NCBI RefSeq assembly: GCF_900187405.1
Contig: NZ_LT896716.1
Location: 3,286,753 to 3,350,752, forward strand
Origin: Geobacter sp. DSM 9736
GTDB lineage: Bacteria; Desulfobacterota; Desulfuromonadia; Geobacterales; Geobacteraceae
DNA: 64,000 bases
Direction of reading: 5' to 3'
The stretch's first letter is position 1; every line of letters begins with the position of its first letter. The translations under genes were made by a program, and so were the position numbers. Of the stretch, positions 53,960-62,067 are shown in pieces. The notes under the pieces were generated by a model. The model worked only from the letters and a program-made list of their open reading frames with translations, did no database searches and was not told the DNA's origin.

Positions 53960-55441
53960 ATGATAGTTGATGTGATTAGTGGCAACCCCCTACAGTATGA
54001 ATCACAGGTGCTTGCGCTAGGCTGTTTCGAAGATGATAGATCCGCCCTTTTGATACCTGAACTGAACGAGGTTCTAGGTGGGCTCATCGAACGCTTGTAT
54101 ATCCAAGGTGAGTTCACGGGAGGTCTTAACAAGACTACATTTATTCATTCTCTGGGTAATCTTCCATCGGAGCGCATTCTCCTTGTCGGTCTGGGGCAAA
54201 AAGACGCACTGACGTGTGACCGCTTACGCCAGGTAGCCGGTACTGTCGTTCAGCTTGCCAGGGCTAAAGGTATCACTGAAGTTGCTTCAATGATTCACCT
54301 GCAGGCAGGAACAATGGAAGAGGGTGTTGCAGCCACGATTGAAGGTGCAATGCTTGCCAACTACTCCTTCAACAGGTACCGCACCAAGAAAAAAGGTGAG
54401 AACCCTATAGAGAGGTTTAGCATTTTCGCTCCTGGTCCCGACCATGTGCCGCTATATGAAAAGGCCGTTACAGAAACGCGGATTATTTCAGAAGCTGTCC
54501 TCTTCGCCAGGGATATGGTTTCACAGCCATCAAACGTTGTAACTCCCCCTTTCCTGGCAGAAGAGGGAATAGAGATGGCCGATGTATTCGGCCTTGGCTG
54601 CAGGATCATTGAACAGGAAGAGATGGAGCAGCTTGGCATGGATGCACTACTCGCTGTATCGCGTGGTTCCCGGCAGCCACCGAAACTGATCGTACTTGAA
54701 CATCTTCCCAATAGAGGGGAGAGGCCGGTGGTACTTGTCGGGAAAGGCGTCACTTTCGATTCCGGTGGGATTTCGCTTAAGCCGCGGGACGGGATGGAAA
54801 TGATGAAGACCGATATGGCGGGAGCAGCAGCAGTAATGGCAACGCTTCGGACTGTTGCAGCGTTGCGGTTACCTCTGAATGTCGTCGGGATAATTCCAGC
54901 AGTTGAGAACCTTCCAGGAGGGAGTGCATACAAGCCAGGTGATGTTCTTTGTTCGATGTCGGGTCAGACAATCGAAATTGTCAACACAGATGCCGAGGGG
55001 CGGCTCATACTCTGCGATGCCATGTGGTACGCACGACGCTACGAGCCACGTGCAATCATAGACATTGCGACGCTGACAGGTGCTTGCACGGTTGCTCTCG
55101 GCACGGTGGCTACCGGTCTTCTAGGAAACGACATGGACCTGAAGCACTTGCTCTCTCAGGCCGGAGAGGCAACTGGGGAGCGTGTGTGGGAGCTTCCGCT
55201 CTGGGAGGAGTACGGAGAGCTCATGAAAAGCGATATAGCAGACATGAAGAACGCTGGCGGTGCCACGGCTGGTACCATTTCGGCGGGATGGTTTCTGCTG
55301 CAATTCGTGGGAGATACTTCTTGGGCACACCTCGATATTGCTGGAACGGCATGGGAAGAAAAGGGGCGGGCTTACGTCCCGAAGGGCGCCTCCGGGGTGG
55401 GGGTTCGCCTGTTGGTAGAATATCTGCGGAGCAGGTGCTAG
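53960..55441 (+). CDS. pepA: Leucyl aminopeptidase (M17)
   Basis: The ATG at 53960 is preferred over 53948 because GGAG lies six bases before it and MIVDVISGNPL fits the family beginning. The 493-residue product has the di-metal site: VGKGVTFDSGGISLKP (Lys, Asp), KTDMAGAAAVM (Asp) and NTDAEGRLIL (Asp, Glu, Arg), all intact. It removes N-terminal residues from peptides in the cytoplasm and in some bacteria also binds DNA. A strong hairpin terminator follows, shared with the convergent atpE gene. Confidence 0.94.
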   Translation: MIVDVISGNPLQYESQVLALGCFEDDRSALLIPELNEVLGGLIERLYIQGEFTGGLNKTTFIHSLGNLPSERILLVGLGQKDALTCDRLRQVAGTVVQLARAKGITEVASMIHLQAGTMEEGVAATIEGAMLANYSFNRYRTKKKGENPIERFSIFAPGPDHVPLYEKAVTETRIISEAVLFARDMVSQPSNVVTPPFLAEEGIEMADVFGLGCRIIEQEEMEQLGMDALLAVSRGSRQPPKLIVLEHLPNRGERPVVLVGKGVTFDSGGISLKPRDGMEMMKTDMAGAAAVMATLRTVAALRLPLNVVGIIPAVENLPGGSAYKPGDVLCSMSGQTIEIVNTDAEGRLILCDAMWYARRYEPRAIIDIATLTGACTVALGTVATGLLGNDMDLKHLLSQAGEATGERVWELPLWEEYGELMKSDIADMKNAGGATAGTISAGWFLLQFVGDTSWAHLDIAGTAWEEKGRAYVPKGASGVGVRLLVEYLRSRC

Positions 55442-55474
55442 CAATCCTTCTGTCAAAGAAGTGGATGGATAAAA

Positions 55475-55507
55475 AAACAGGGTGTGCCGCAACGGCACAC
55501 CCTGTTT
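55475..55507. terminator. Bidirectional terminator between pepA and atpE
   Basis: ACAGGGTGTGCCG (55477-55489) pairs with CGGCACACCCTGT (55493-55505) around CAA. The flanking AAA/TTT extends the stem and leaves T-rich tails on both strands. Serves pepA (+) and atpZ-I-B-E (-). Confidence 0.92.
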
Positions 55508-55525
55508 AATTTGAACTCACCCGGT

Positions 55526-55801
55526 TTACTTAGCTACGGTCTCGGCGAGTTTGATGGCGATGTCTTTGTAGGGGTTTGCGAACAGGATGATCAGACATAC
55601 AACCAGGGCGTAGATAGCGAGGGACTCGATCATGGCGAGGCCGATCATCATCGTGGTGAGGATTTTACCGGAAGCCCCCGGGTTCCTCGAAACGCCTTCA
55701 ACCGCACTCTTGACGGCAAGACCCTGACCGATACCGGTCCCTACTGTTCCAAGCGCCATACCGATTCCGGCGGCCAGAACGCACATGGTGAAAAAGCTCA
55801 T
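55526..55801 (-). CDS. atpE: F0F1 ATP synthase subunit c
   Basis: A 91-residue two-helix hairpin proteolipid. Helix 1 holds GIGMALGTVGTGIGQGLAVK, the polar loop has SRNPG, helix 2 holds the ion-binding Glu59 in MIESLAIYALV. Gln26, Glu59, Ser60 and Tyr64 occupy positions equivalent to residues of known Na+-binding c rings, discussed as a finding. It is the last gene of the F0 unit on the minus strand, 53 bases after atpB. Eleven or more copies would build the rotor ring. Confidence 0.97.
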   Translation of the reverse strand: MSFFTMCVLAAGIGMALGTVGTGIGQGLAVKSAVEGVSRNPGASGKILTTMMIGLAMIESLAIYALVVCLIILFANPYKDIAIKLAETVAK

Positions 55802-55854
55802 CTTACTTCTCCTTTCTTCGTGTTGTTTCCTAAACAGTATAGGAAGTAAAATTC

Positions 55855-56544
55855 TCAGTGAGCCTCTTCAAGAGACCCCTGAATGTAGATCATTGCCAGC
55901 AGCATGAAGACAAAGGCCTGGATGAACGAAACCAGAACCCCCATCAGCAGCATGGGTAGCGGTACAAGAAAGGGTGCGAGGCCGAAAAATATAAGAAGCA
56001 CCAGCTCGTGGCCGTTCATGTTGCCGAAGAGTCTGAGGGTGAGGGAGACTGGCCTTGAGAGATGACCTATTACCTCAATGAAAAACATTATCGGGGCGAG
56101 CCAGATGATGGGGCCCATGAAATGCTTCAGGTACTTTATCCCGTGCTCTTTAAGACCAACTATATGAGTGGCTACGAACACAATGATTGCGCAGGCCGCA
56201 GTGGTATTGATGTTCGCAGTTGGCGGGAAAAAGCCAGGTATCAGCCCGATGAGGTTTGAGACGAGGATGAACAGAGCCAAAGTGGCAATCAACGGAAAGA
56301 AAGGCCGACCGTGCTCTCCCATTGTCTCTACGATCATGTTCTCGATTCCGCCAACTACGACCTCCATGAAATTCTGGAGACCGGCTGGAACCGTTTTGAT
56401 CGCCTTTGTGGCAAGAAATGACACTATCAGCAGAAGCACGATGATCAGCCATGTGTAGGCTATGGCGTCGGCTCCAGCCTCGGTGATGTGAAGTGGAGCG
56501 AGCAGTTCACGAAAGAACTGCAGGAACAATAACGGATGGACCAT
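55855..56544 (-). CDS. atpB: F0F1 ATP synthase subunit a
   Basis: A 229-residue polytopic subunit with five or more membrane helices. The essential Arg lies in [20 protein letters not shown], the conserved region after it is complete, and [17 protein letters not shown] is the usual N-terminal half motif. It forms the ion channels against the c ring. It starts four bases after the atpI stop, so it is translated from the same transcript as atpZ and atpI. Confidence 0.97.
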   Translation of the reverse strand: MVHPLLFLQFFRELLAPLHITEAGADAIAYTWLIIVLLLIVSFLATKAIKTVPAGLQNFMEVVVGGIENMIVETMGEHGRPFFPLIATLALFILVSNLIGLIPGFFPPTANINTTAACAIIVFVATHIVGLKEHGIKYLKHFMGPIIWLAPIMFFIEVIGHLSRPVSLTLRLFGNMNGHELVLLIFFGLAPFLVPLPMLLMGVLVSFIQAFVFMLLAMIYIQGSLEEAH

Positions 56545-56548
56545 GTAA

Positions 56549-56926
56549 TCAACCTCCTTTGCGGGCCACCAAGTAGAGTGCGAAAGCGGTAATGTTCATC
56601 ACGATAAGGGACAGTCCCAGCAAGAGTCCTGGTATATGCACCTGTACCGTTGTAATAAGAAACCAGAGAACGACGCCTAGCAGAAAGAGTCGTACTACAT
56701 ATCGAACCTGAGCGAAGCGTCCTGCCTGTCCAGCAGGCATGCGAAGCACCCGGCGCAGTACGCTGGCCAGCCAGTAGTAATTGGTGATTGCAATCAAGCC
56801 ACCGCAAAGAATGCTGCCTGCAATGTGAGTGGTCCCGATTAGCATTCCCCCAAGGGTAAGTGCACCTAGGAGTATCCAATTTGCAAAGTTCAGCCGGGAG
56901 AGGATGTTACTTTCGTTTATCCTCAT
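56549..56926 (-). CDS. atpI: ATP synthase-associated membrane protein (AtpI-like)
   Basis: The start was set at ATG 56926 ([14 protein letters not shown]), inside the end of atpZ, giving a 125-residue protein. Four hydrophobic segments are seen ([66 protein letters not shown]). It matches the ATP synthase subunit I type often found ahead of atpB, thought to help c-ring assembly. No good Shine-Dalgarno is present, so it probably depends on translation of atpZ. Confidence 0.78.
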   Translation of the reverse strand: MRINESNILSRLNFANWILLGALTLGGMLIGTTHIAGSILCGGLIAITNYYWLASVLRRVLRMPAGQAGRFAQVRYVVRLFLLGVVLWFLITTVQVHIPGLLLGLSLIVMNITAFALYLVARKGG

Positions 56927-57152
56927 CGGATTCGTCACGTTTGATTTCTTTTCCGGCAATAATGTAGATGTTCCTGAAGCCGGCTGCTATCCCGAAGAAA
57001 AGAAAAATGAAGAAAAACCAGGGGTCGGTCCCAAACCATGCATCGAGCTTTAGTCCAACGAAGACGCCGATGGCAATTGCGAGAACAACTGATATGCCCA
57101 TGCTCGACACGATGCCGAGTGTTTTGATGAGGCTTTTGTTATTTTCTTTCAT
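56907..57152 (-). CDS. atpZ: AtpZ-like F0F1 assembly protein
   Basis: An 81-residue protein with two membrane helices (LGIVSSMGISVVLAIAIGVF, FFFIFLFFGIAAGFRNIY) and a charged tail ([14 protein letters not shown]). The GLKLDAWFGTDPWFF link is typical of AtpZ. AtpZ and AtpI together have been linked to Mg2+ or Ca2+ supply and to ring assembly. It is the first F0 gene on the minus strand and overlaps atpI by 20 bases. hemL ends 87 bases upstream of it on the same strand, so read-through from hemL is possible. Confidence 0.85.
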   Translation of the reverse strand: MKENNKSLIKTLGIVSSMGISVVLAIAIGVFVGLKLDAWFGTDPWFFFIFLFFGIAAGFRNIYIIAGKEIKRDESDEDKRK

Positions 57153-57238
57153 TCCTTCCCAGTTGGGGCAGCAAACCCACGCTTGATATCACACGAAATC
57201 GTACCCTGTCAATCAATTTGTCGACAAGGTTCTCAGGT

Positions 57239-58522
57239 TCAGAGGGCCTTGAATGCTTTTCTCGCAGCTGAAATTGTCTTATCAAGCTCCTTTTCTGTGT
57301 GGGAGATTGAGACGAAAGCAGTTTCGAACTGGGAGGGGGCTAAATAAATTCCTTCTTCCAGCATGAGCAGGAAGTATTTTGCGAACATCTTGGTGTCGCA
57401 TGCAGCTGCCGTGTTCCAATCCTTGACTTCTCCTTTTGTGAAGAAAGCGCAGAACATGCTGCCGACACGCGTTGAGAAGATTGGATAGCCGGCATCATGT
57501 GCAGCTTGTGCGATGCCGGTAGCCAAATAAGCACTTTTCTCTTCAAGCTTAGCGTAGAAACCTTCCTGTTGAAGAAGTTTCAGGGTTTCTATGCCGGCGG
57601 TCATGGCTAGTGGATTGCCAGAAAGTGTTCCCGCTTGGTAAACACCGCCAGCCGGGGAAAGCATCTGCATAATTTCCTTTTTCCCCCCGAAGGCGCCCAC
57701 GGGCAGACCTCCCCCTATAATCTTACCGAGAGTGGTCATGTCGGGAGTAACTCCATAAAGCTCTTGTGCGCCGCCGTAGGCAACCCTGAAGCCGCTCATA
57801 ACTTCGTCGAAAATGAGAACAATGCCTTCGTTGCTGCAGATAGCGCGAAGCCCTTGGAGGAAGCCTTCTGCGGGTGGGACAGTCCCCATGTTTCCGGCGA
57901 CGGGTTCGACTATGATGCAAGCGATCTGTCCCGGATTCTGTTGGATGAGTGCTTTTACCGATTCGAGGCTGTTGTATTCAGCGGTAAGGGTGTGCTTGGC
58001 AAAATCGGCAGGAACGCCGGGGGAATCAGGGACGCCAAAGGTGGCAGCGCCAGAACCGGCCTTCACGAGAAGAGAGTCTGCATGCCCGTGATAGCACCCG
58101 GAAAATTTGAGGATCTTGTCACGGCCGGTGTATCCGCGGGCGAGGCGGATCGCGCTCATCGTCGCCTCTGTTCCGGAGCAGACCATTCTCACCATTTCGA
58201 TAGAAGGGACGGCTTGCACTACCATCTCGGCGAGTGTGATCTCCAGTTCGGTGGGGGCGCCAAAGCTGCTCCCGGTCTCGACTGCCTTCTGAACTGCGGA
58301 AACGACTTGGGGGTGGCAGTGGCCGAGAATCATTGGTCCCCACGATCCTACGTAGTCGATATAGCTGTTTCCGTCGGCATCGGTGATAGTCGGCCCTGCA
58401 GCTTTCCTGATGAAGACCGGATCGGCTCCGACAGATTTAAAAGCGCGGACGGGGCTGTTGACGCCTCCGGGGATGAAGCGCTGTGCCTCGCGGAAGAGTG
58501 ACGCGGAAGTTGTTAGGTTCAT
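57239..58522 (-). CDS. hemL: Glutamate-1-semialdehyde 2,1-aminomutase
   Basis: A 427-residue PLP enzyme of the C5 pathway to haem. Family parts seen: [69 protein letters not shown] and the PLP-binding Lys in [18 protein letters not shown]. It turns glutamate semialdehyde into 5-aminolevulinate. Haem demand should be high given the cytochrome maturation genes and the haem sensor in this window. It is divergent from nuoA, with a 344-base region between. Confidence 0.97.
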   Translation of the reverse strand: MNLTTSASLFREAQRFIPGGVNSPVRAFKSVGADPVFIRKAAGPTITDADGNSYIDYVGSWGPMILGHCHPQVVSAVQKAVETGSSFGAPTELEITLAEMVVQAVPSIEMVRMVCSGTEATMSAIRLARGYTGRDKILKFSGCYHGHADSLLVKAGSGAATFGVPDSPGVPADFAKHTLTAEYNSLESVKALIQQNPGQIACIIVEPVAGNMGTVPPAEGFLQGLRAICSNEGIVLIFDEVMSGFRVAYGGAQELYGVTPDMTTLGKIIGGGLPVGAFGGKKEIMQMLSPAGGVYQAGTLSGNPLAMTAGIETLKLLQQEGFYAKLEEKSAYLATGIAQAAHDAGYPIFSTRVGSMFCAFFTKGEVKDWNTAAACDTKMFAKYFLLMLEEGIYLAPSQFETAFVSISHTEKELDKTISAARKAFKAL

Positions 58523-58692
58523 CTTATTCTTCCTCCGTGGAAACTGACGTAAAAGCAGCAGGTTGGTATCATGGAAATCGAGATGGTGTCAAGAAATAAA
58601 CTTGTTGTTCGGGCCGTTTCTATGCTATGGTCTCGCCGCGTAACCTCCCGAAAAGCGCGCGCAAAAGCCCTCCAGATTAAAAACTTTTTTCC
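58523..58692. other. Left part of the hemL-nuoA divergent intergenic region
   Basis: About 345 bases separate hemL and nuoA. This left part should contain the hemL promoter (minus), but none could be assigned with confidence. No coding frame with a ribosome binding site is seen on either strand. The right part holds the nuo promoter and palindrome cluster listed separately; 58750-58850 shows nothing recognisable. Confidence 0.55.
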
Positions 58693-58721
58693 TTGACAAA
58701 CTTTTTGAAATGAAATAAGTT
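58693..58721 (+). promoter_or_regulatory. Candidate promoter of the nuo operon
   Basis: TTGACA (58693-58698) with a 17-base spacer to TAAGTT (58716-58721) in an A/T-rich stretch. The -10 is weak, which would fit a promoter needing activation or release from repression at the palindromes just downstream. Confidence 0.4.
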
Positions 58722-58729
58722 CCCATGTG

Positions 58730-58748
58730 CTGTATACAGTATACGTAT
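58730..58748 (+). promoter_or_regulatory. Cluster of overlapping palindromes upstream of nuoA
   Basis: CTGTATACAG (58730-58739), GTATACAGTATAC (two GTATAC palindromes with one base between, 58732-58744) and ATACGTAT (58741-58748) overlap. On the minus strand the block reads ATACTGTATACA (58742-58731), identical to the element before atpX. It would lie at or just after the start of transcription. Confidence 0.45.
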
Positions 58749-58866
58749 GTACGGCCCCATGTTCTCTCCGTAACTAGCTGATAATTCATTTGTTTAACGT
58801 TTTTGTGCTGGCTGTGACTTTCTGGTAAGCACGCCATTAAATACACTCCCTTGGAGGAAGCTCTGT

Positions 58867-59238
58867 ATGCTCGGTGCCTATTTGCCTATTATTCTACTTG
58901 TGGTTGTGGCGGTTGGTTTCGGTCTGGTCTCCATTACCCTGTCTACCCTGATCGGGCCAAAGAAGCCCTCGCTGGTGAAGATGTCTCCCTATGAGTGCGG
59001 GTGCGAGCCGGTGGGGAGTGCAAGGGAGCGATTCTCAATAAAGTTCTATATCATCGCCATGCTCTTCATACTATTCGATATAGAGGCGGTGTTCCTCTAT
59101 CCTTGGGCTGTGGTATTCAAGAAGTTCATCGCCTCGGGTTTCGGCACGTTCGTCTTTGTTGAGATGATGGTCTTCATTGTCATCCTCTTCGTCGGTTATA
59201 TCTACGTTTGGAAAAAAGGAGCCTTGGAATGGGAGTAG
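58867..59238 (+). CDS. nuoA: NADH-quinone oxidoreductase subunit A
   Basis: A 123-residue protein with three membrane helices ([57 protein letters not shown]). The conserved loop [11 protein letters not shown] contains the Cys used in complex I active/deactive studies of the family. GGAGGAAGC precedes the ATG. First gene of the nuo operon. Its end overlaps nuoB by ten bases. Confidence 0.97.
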   Translation: MLGAYLPIILLVVVAVGFGLVSITLSTLIGPKKPSLVKMSPYECGCEPVGSARERFSIKFYIIAMLFILFDIEAVFLYPWAVVFKKFIASGFGTFVFVEMMVFIVILFVGYIYVWKKGALEWE

Positions 59239-59741
59239 ATCAAGCACTTGGTGACAATATCATCACGACCTCGCTGGACGGACTGGTCAACTGGGCGCGC
59301 AAGTCGTCCATCTGGCCGATGACGTTCGGACTGGCATGCTGCGCCATCGAGATGATGGCTACCGGCGCTTCCCACAACGACCTTGACCGTTTTGGAATCA
59401 TCTTTCGCGCATCTCCAAGGCAAGCCGACTGCATTATTATCGCCGGTACCGTGACAAAAAAGATGCTGCCGGTAATCAAGACTGTCTATGAGCAGATGCC
59501 GGAGCCGAAGTGGGTGATCGCCATGGGCGCCTGCGCCTGTTCGGGGGGGGTTTTCGATACCTACAGTGTGGTGCAGGGTATTGACGAGGCCCTGCCGGTA
59601 GACGTCTACATCCCCGGTTGCCCTCCGCGCCCGGAGGCGCTTCTGTACGGGCTTATCAAGCTGCAGGATAAGATCATGAAGGATCGGAACTCGTTCGGTT
59701 CCTCCATCGGACTTGGTGAGCGGGTAGAGGCGGCCGCCTAG
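59229..59741 (+). CDS. nuoB: NADH-quinone oxidoreductase subunit B
   Basis: Start set at ATG 59229 ([10 protein letters not shown]) with AGGAG seven bases before, inside the end of nuoA. The 170-residue product holds the N2 cluster ligands: tandem Cys in [10 protein letters not shown], Cys in MGACACSGG and Cys in [11 protein letters not shown]2 is the last Fe-S cluster and hands electrons to quinone, here presumably menaquinone made by the mqn/ubi cluster 15-20 kb upstream. Confidence 0.97.
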   Translation: MGVDQALGDNIITTSLDGLVNWARKSSIWPMTFGLACCAIEMMATGASHNDLDRFGIIFRASPRQADCIIIAGTVTKKMLPVIKTVYEQMPEPKWVIAMGACACSGGVFDTYSVVQGIDEALPVDVYIPGCPPRPEALLYGLIKLQDKIMKDRNSFGSSIGLGERVEAAA

Positions 59742-59772
59742 TAGCGAAACTCAAAAGGGAGAAGGTACGGTC

Positions 59773-60258
59773 ATGGCAGAAAATAATCGCGCGGTAGTGA
59801 CGCTTAAAGAAAAATTCCCTGCAGCAATCCTCGATATCAAGGAGTGCCGCGGCGATGTCATCATTACCATTGACAAGAAGGACGTTGTGGCGGTCTGTCG
59901 TTTCCTCAAGGAGTCTCTCCAGTACAATCTGCTGACAGATTTGACGGCAGTGGATTATCTTGGGGCCGATCCCCGCTTCATGGTCGTCTATAATCTATAT
60001 TCGATTCCTAACAAGGACCGGTTGCTCGTGAAGGCGGGGGTGGGTGAAGGGGAGTGTGTAATTGATTCACTTACATGTCTTTGGAATAGTGCCAACTGGC
60101 TCGAGCGGGAGGTGTACGACCTGTTCGGTATCAACTTCGCCAACCATCCCGATCTGCGCCGCATCCTGATGACTGAGGATTGGGTAGGGCATCCCCTGCG
60201 CAAGGACTACCCCCTTCAGGGGCCGGATCGCGAGCCATACAAGGGTCGTCTTTCCTGA
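59773..60258 (+). CDS. nuoC: NADH-quinone oxidoreductase subunit C
   Basis: A 161-residue separate NuoC (30 kDa subunit), not fused to NuoD. Seen: LTDLTAVDYLGADPRFMVVY, the signature ERELYDLFGI-like EREVYDLFGINFANHPDLRR and LRKDYPLQGPDREP. It helps hold the peripheral arm. It starts 31 bases after nuoB and ends 51 bases before nuoD. Confidence 0.96.
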   Translation: MAENNRAVVTLKEKFPAAILDIKECRGDVIITIDKKDVVAVCRFLKESLQYNLLTDLTAVDYLGADPRFMVVYNLYSIPNKDRLLVKAGVGEGECVIDSLTCLWNSANWLEREVYDLFGINFANHPDLRRILMTEDWVGHPLRKDYPLQGPDREPYKGRLS

Positions 60259-60309
60259 ACTCCAAAGCAAACTCCAACTAATCAAATTCACCAATAGCAG
60301 AGGCGAACG

Positions 60310-61479
60310 ATGTCCAACGAAATTATGACGGTAAATATGGGGCCGCAGCATCCGAGTACTCATGGGGTGTTGCGTTTGGTAATCGAGCTCGATGGTGAGG
60401 TGATCCAGAAGATTACTCCGCACATCGGCTACCTGCATCGTGGCGTTGAGAAGTTGTCCGAGCATCGGACTTATCACCAGACGATACCCCTGACGGACCG
60501 GCTCGACTATCTCGCCCCGATGAGCAACAACCTCGGCTATGTGCTGGCGGTGGAAAAGCTTCTCGGATTAGAGGTTCCCGAGCGTGCCCAGACGATCCGT
60601 GTCATCTTGACTGAGCTGACTCGGCTAAAGTCGCACCTTGTGTGGATTGCCTGTCATGCCCTTGATATCGGTGCCATGACTGTTTTCATCTACGCCTTCC
60701 GCGAGCGTGAGAAGGTCATGCAGTTGTATGAGAAGATTTCGGGCGCGAGGATGACGAGCAACTTCTACCGGGTTGGCGGACTGTCCTCCGATGTCTACAA
60801 CGGCTTTGAGAAGGACGTACGTGAGATCGTGGATACCTTCCCCGGCCACTTCGACACCTACGAGGGGCTTCTCACCAAGAATACCATCTGGCTCCAGAGA
60901 ACCATCGGCAACGGAGTGATTTCCGCTGAGGATGCAATTGACTTCGGGATCACTGGTCCGGCGCTGCGCGGGTCAGGTGTAGACTGGGACCTGCGTCGCG
61001 ACAATCCCTACAGCGGCTACGAGAAATACAAGTTCAAGGTGCCGGTGGGCGAGAACTGCGATACCTATGACCGGTACAAAGTACGGCTCGTCGAGATGCG
61101 TGAGGCGGTTAACATCATACGTCAGGCGCTCGATTCCCTAAAGCCGGGACCAGTCCTTGCTGATGCTCCGAAGGTTTGTTACCCGTCCAAGGAGAAGGTG
61201 TACGATACCATAGAAGGACTGATTCATCACTTCAAGATCGCCAGCGAAGGATTTCCTGTGCCAGCCGGTGAGGTATACCAGGGAGTTGAGGCGCCAAAGG
61301 GTGAACTCGGCTTCTATATTGTGAGCGACGGCGGCACCAAGCCATACAGGATGAGGATCAGGCCTCCCTCATTCGTCAACCTTGGCGCGATCGAGAAGAT
61401 GGCAAAAGGATCGATGATTGCCGACTTGGTTGCCATCATAGGAACCCTCGATATCGTCCTAGGTGAGATCGATAGGTAA
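60310..61479 (+). CDS. nuoD: NADH-quinone oxidoreductase subunit D
   Basis: A 389-residue 49 kDa-type subunit. Quinone-site features are present: NMGPQHPSTHGVLRLV near the N-terminus with the conserved His, GYLHRGVEKLSEHRTYHQ, the ALDIGAMT helix and the C-terminal RPPSFVNLGAIEKMAKG and DIVLGEIDR. It forms the quinone chamber with NuoB. Length and motifs are normal. Confidence 0.98.
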   Translation: MSNEIMTVNMGPQHPSTHGVLRLVIELDGEVIQKITPHIGYLHRGVEKLSEHRTYHQTIPLTDRLDYLAPMSNNLGYVLAVEKLLGLEVPERAQTIRVILTELTRLKSHLVWIACHALDIGAMTVFIYAFREREKVMQLYEKISGARMTSNFYRVGGLSSDVYNGFEKDVREIVDTFPGHFDTYEGLLTKNTIWLQRTIGNGVISAEDAIDFGITGPALRGSGVDWDLRRDNPYSGYEKYKFKVPVGENCDTYDRYKVRLVEMREAVNIIRQALDSLKPGPVLADAPKVCYPSKEKVYDTIEGLIHHFKIASEGFPVPAGEVYQGVEAPKGELGFYIVSDGGTKPYRMRIRPPSFVNLGAIEKMAKGSMIADLVAIIGTLDIVLGEIDR

Positions 61480-61506
61480 CCCCCAATATTTGCAAAGGAG
61501 ATGGGA

Positions 61507-62037
61507 ATGAGCAACGCTCCAGCCGAACAGACAGAGCAGGCTCCGGCCGAGGAAGTCGACCTCGCACCCGCTAACAAAATTATAGACAAGTACTTCACGC
61601 TTCCAGGGAACCTGATGCCTGTTCTCCAGGGTATTCAGGACGAGTACGGCTTTGTCCCGAGGCCGACAATCGACTTGGTAGCAGAGCGCCTCAATGTCTA
61701 CCCGAGCCAGATCTTCGGGGTGCTGACGTTCTACGCGCAGTTCCACCTCAAGCCCCGCGGTCGCTATATTATTCGTGTGTGTGTCGGTACCGCATGTCAC
61801 GTCCAGGGAGCGCCCCGTATTGTAGACACCTTCTTTGACAAGTTGGGGATTGGGCACGCAGAGACTACGCCGGATTTACGCTACACCTTCGAGAAGGTTG
61901 CCTGTCTCGGAGCCTGTGGCATGGCGCCTCTCGCCATGGTGAACGACGACACCTTCGGCAAGATGACTGTCCAGAAGGTCGAGGAGATCATCGCTGAGTA
62001 CAACAAGCGTCCGATGAAGAAAGAGGAAGCTGAGTAA
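61507..62037 (+). CDS. nuoE: NADH-quinone oxidoreductase subunit E
   Basis: ATG 61507 was preferred over 61501, because AAAGGAG ends at 61499, too close to the first ATG. The 176-residue protein has a disordered N-terminus (PAEQTEQAPAEEVD) and the thioredoxin-like [2Fe-2S] domain with ligands in CVGTACHVQG and CLGACGMAP. The 24 kDa subunit holds cluster N1a next to the NADH site in NuoF. Confidence 0.96.
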   Translation: MSNAPAEQTEQAPAEEVDLAPANKIIDKYFTLPGNLMPVLQGIQDEYGFVPRPTIDLVAERLNVYPSQIFGVLTFYAQFHLKPRGRYIIRVCVGTACHVQGAPRIVDTFFDKLGIGHAETTPDLRYTFEKVACLGACGMAPLAMVNDDTFGKMTVQKVEEIIAEYNKRPMKKEEAE

Positions 62038-62067
62038 GTTCATCCACTAACCAGGGGATAATTCGTT

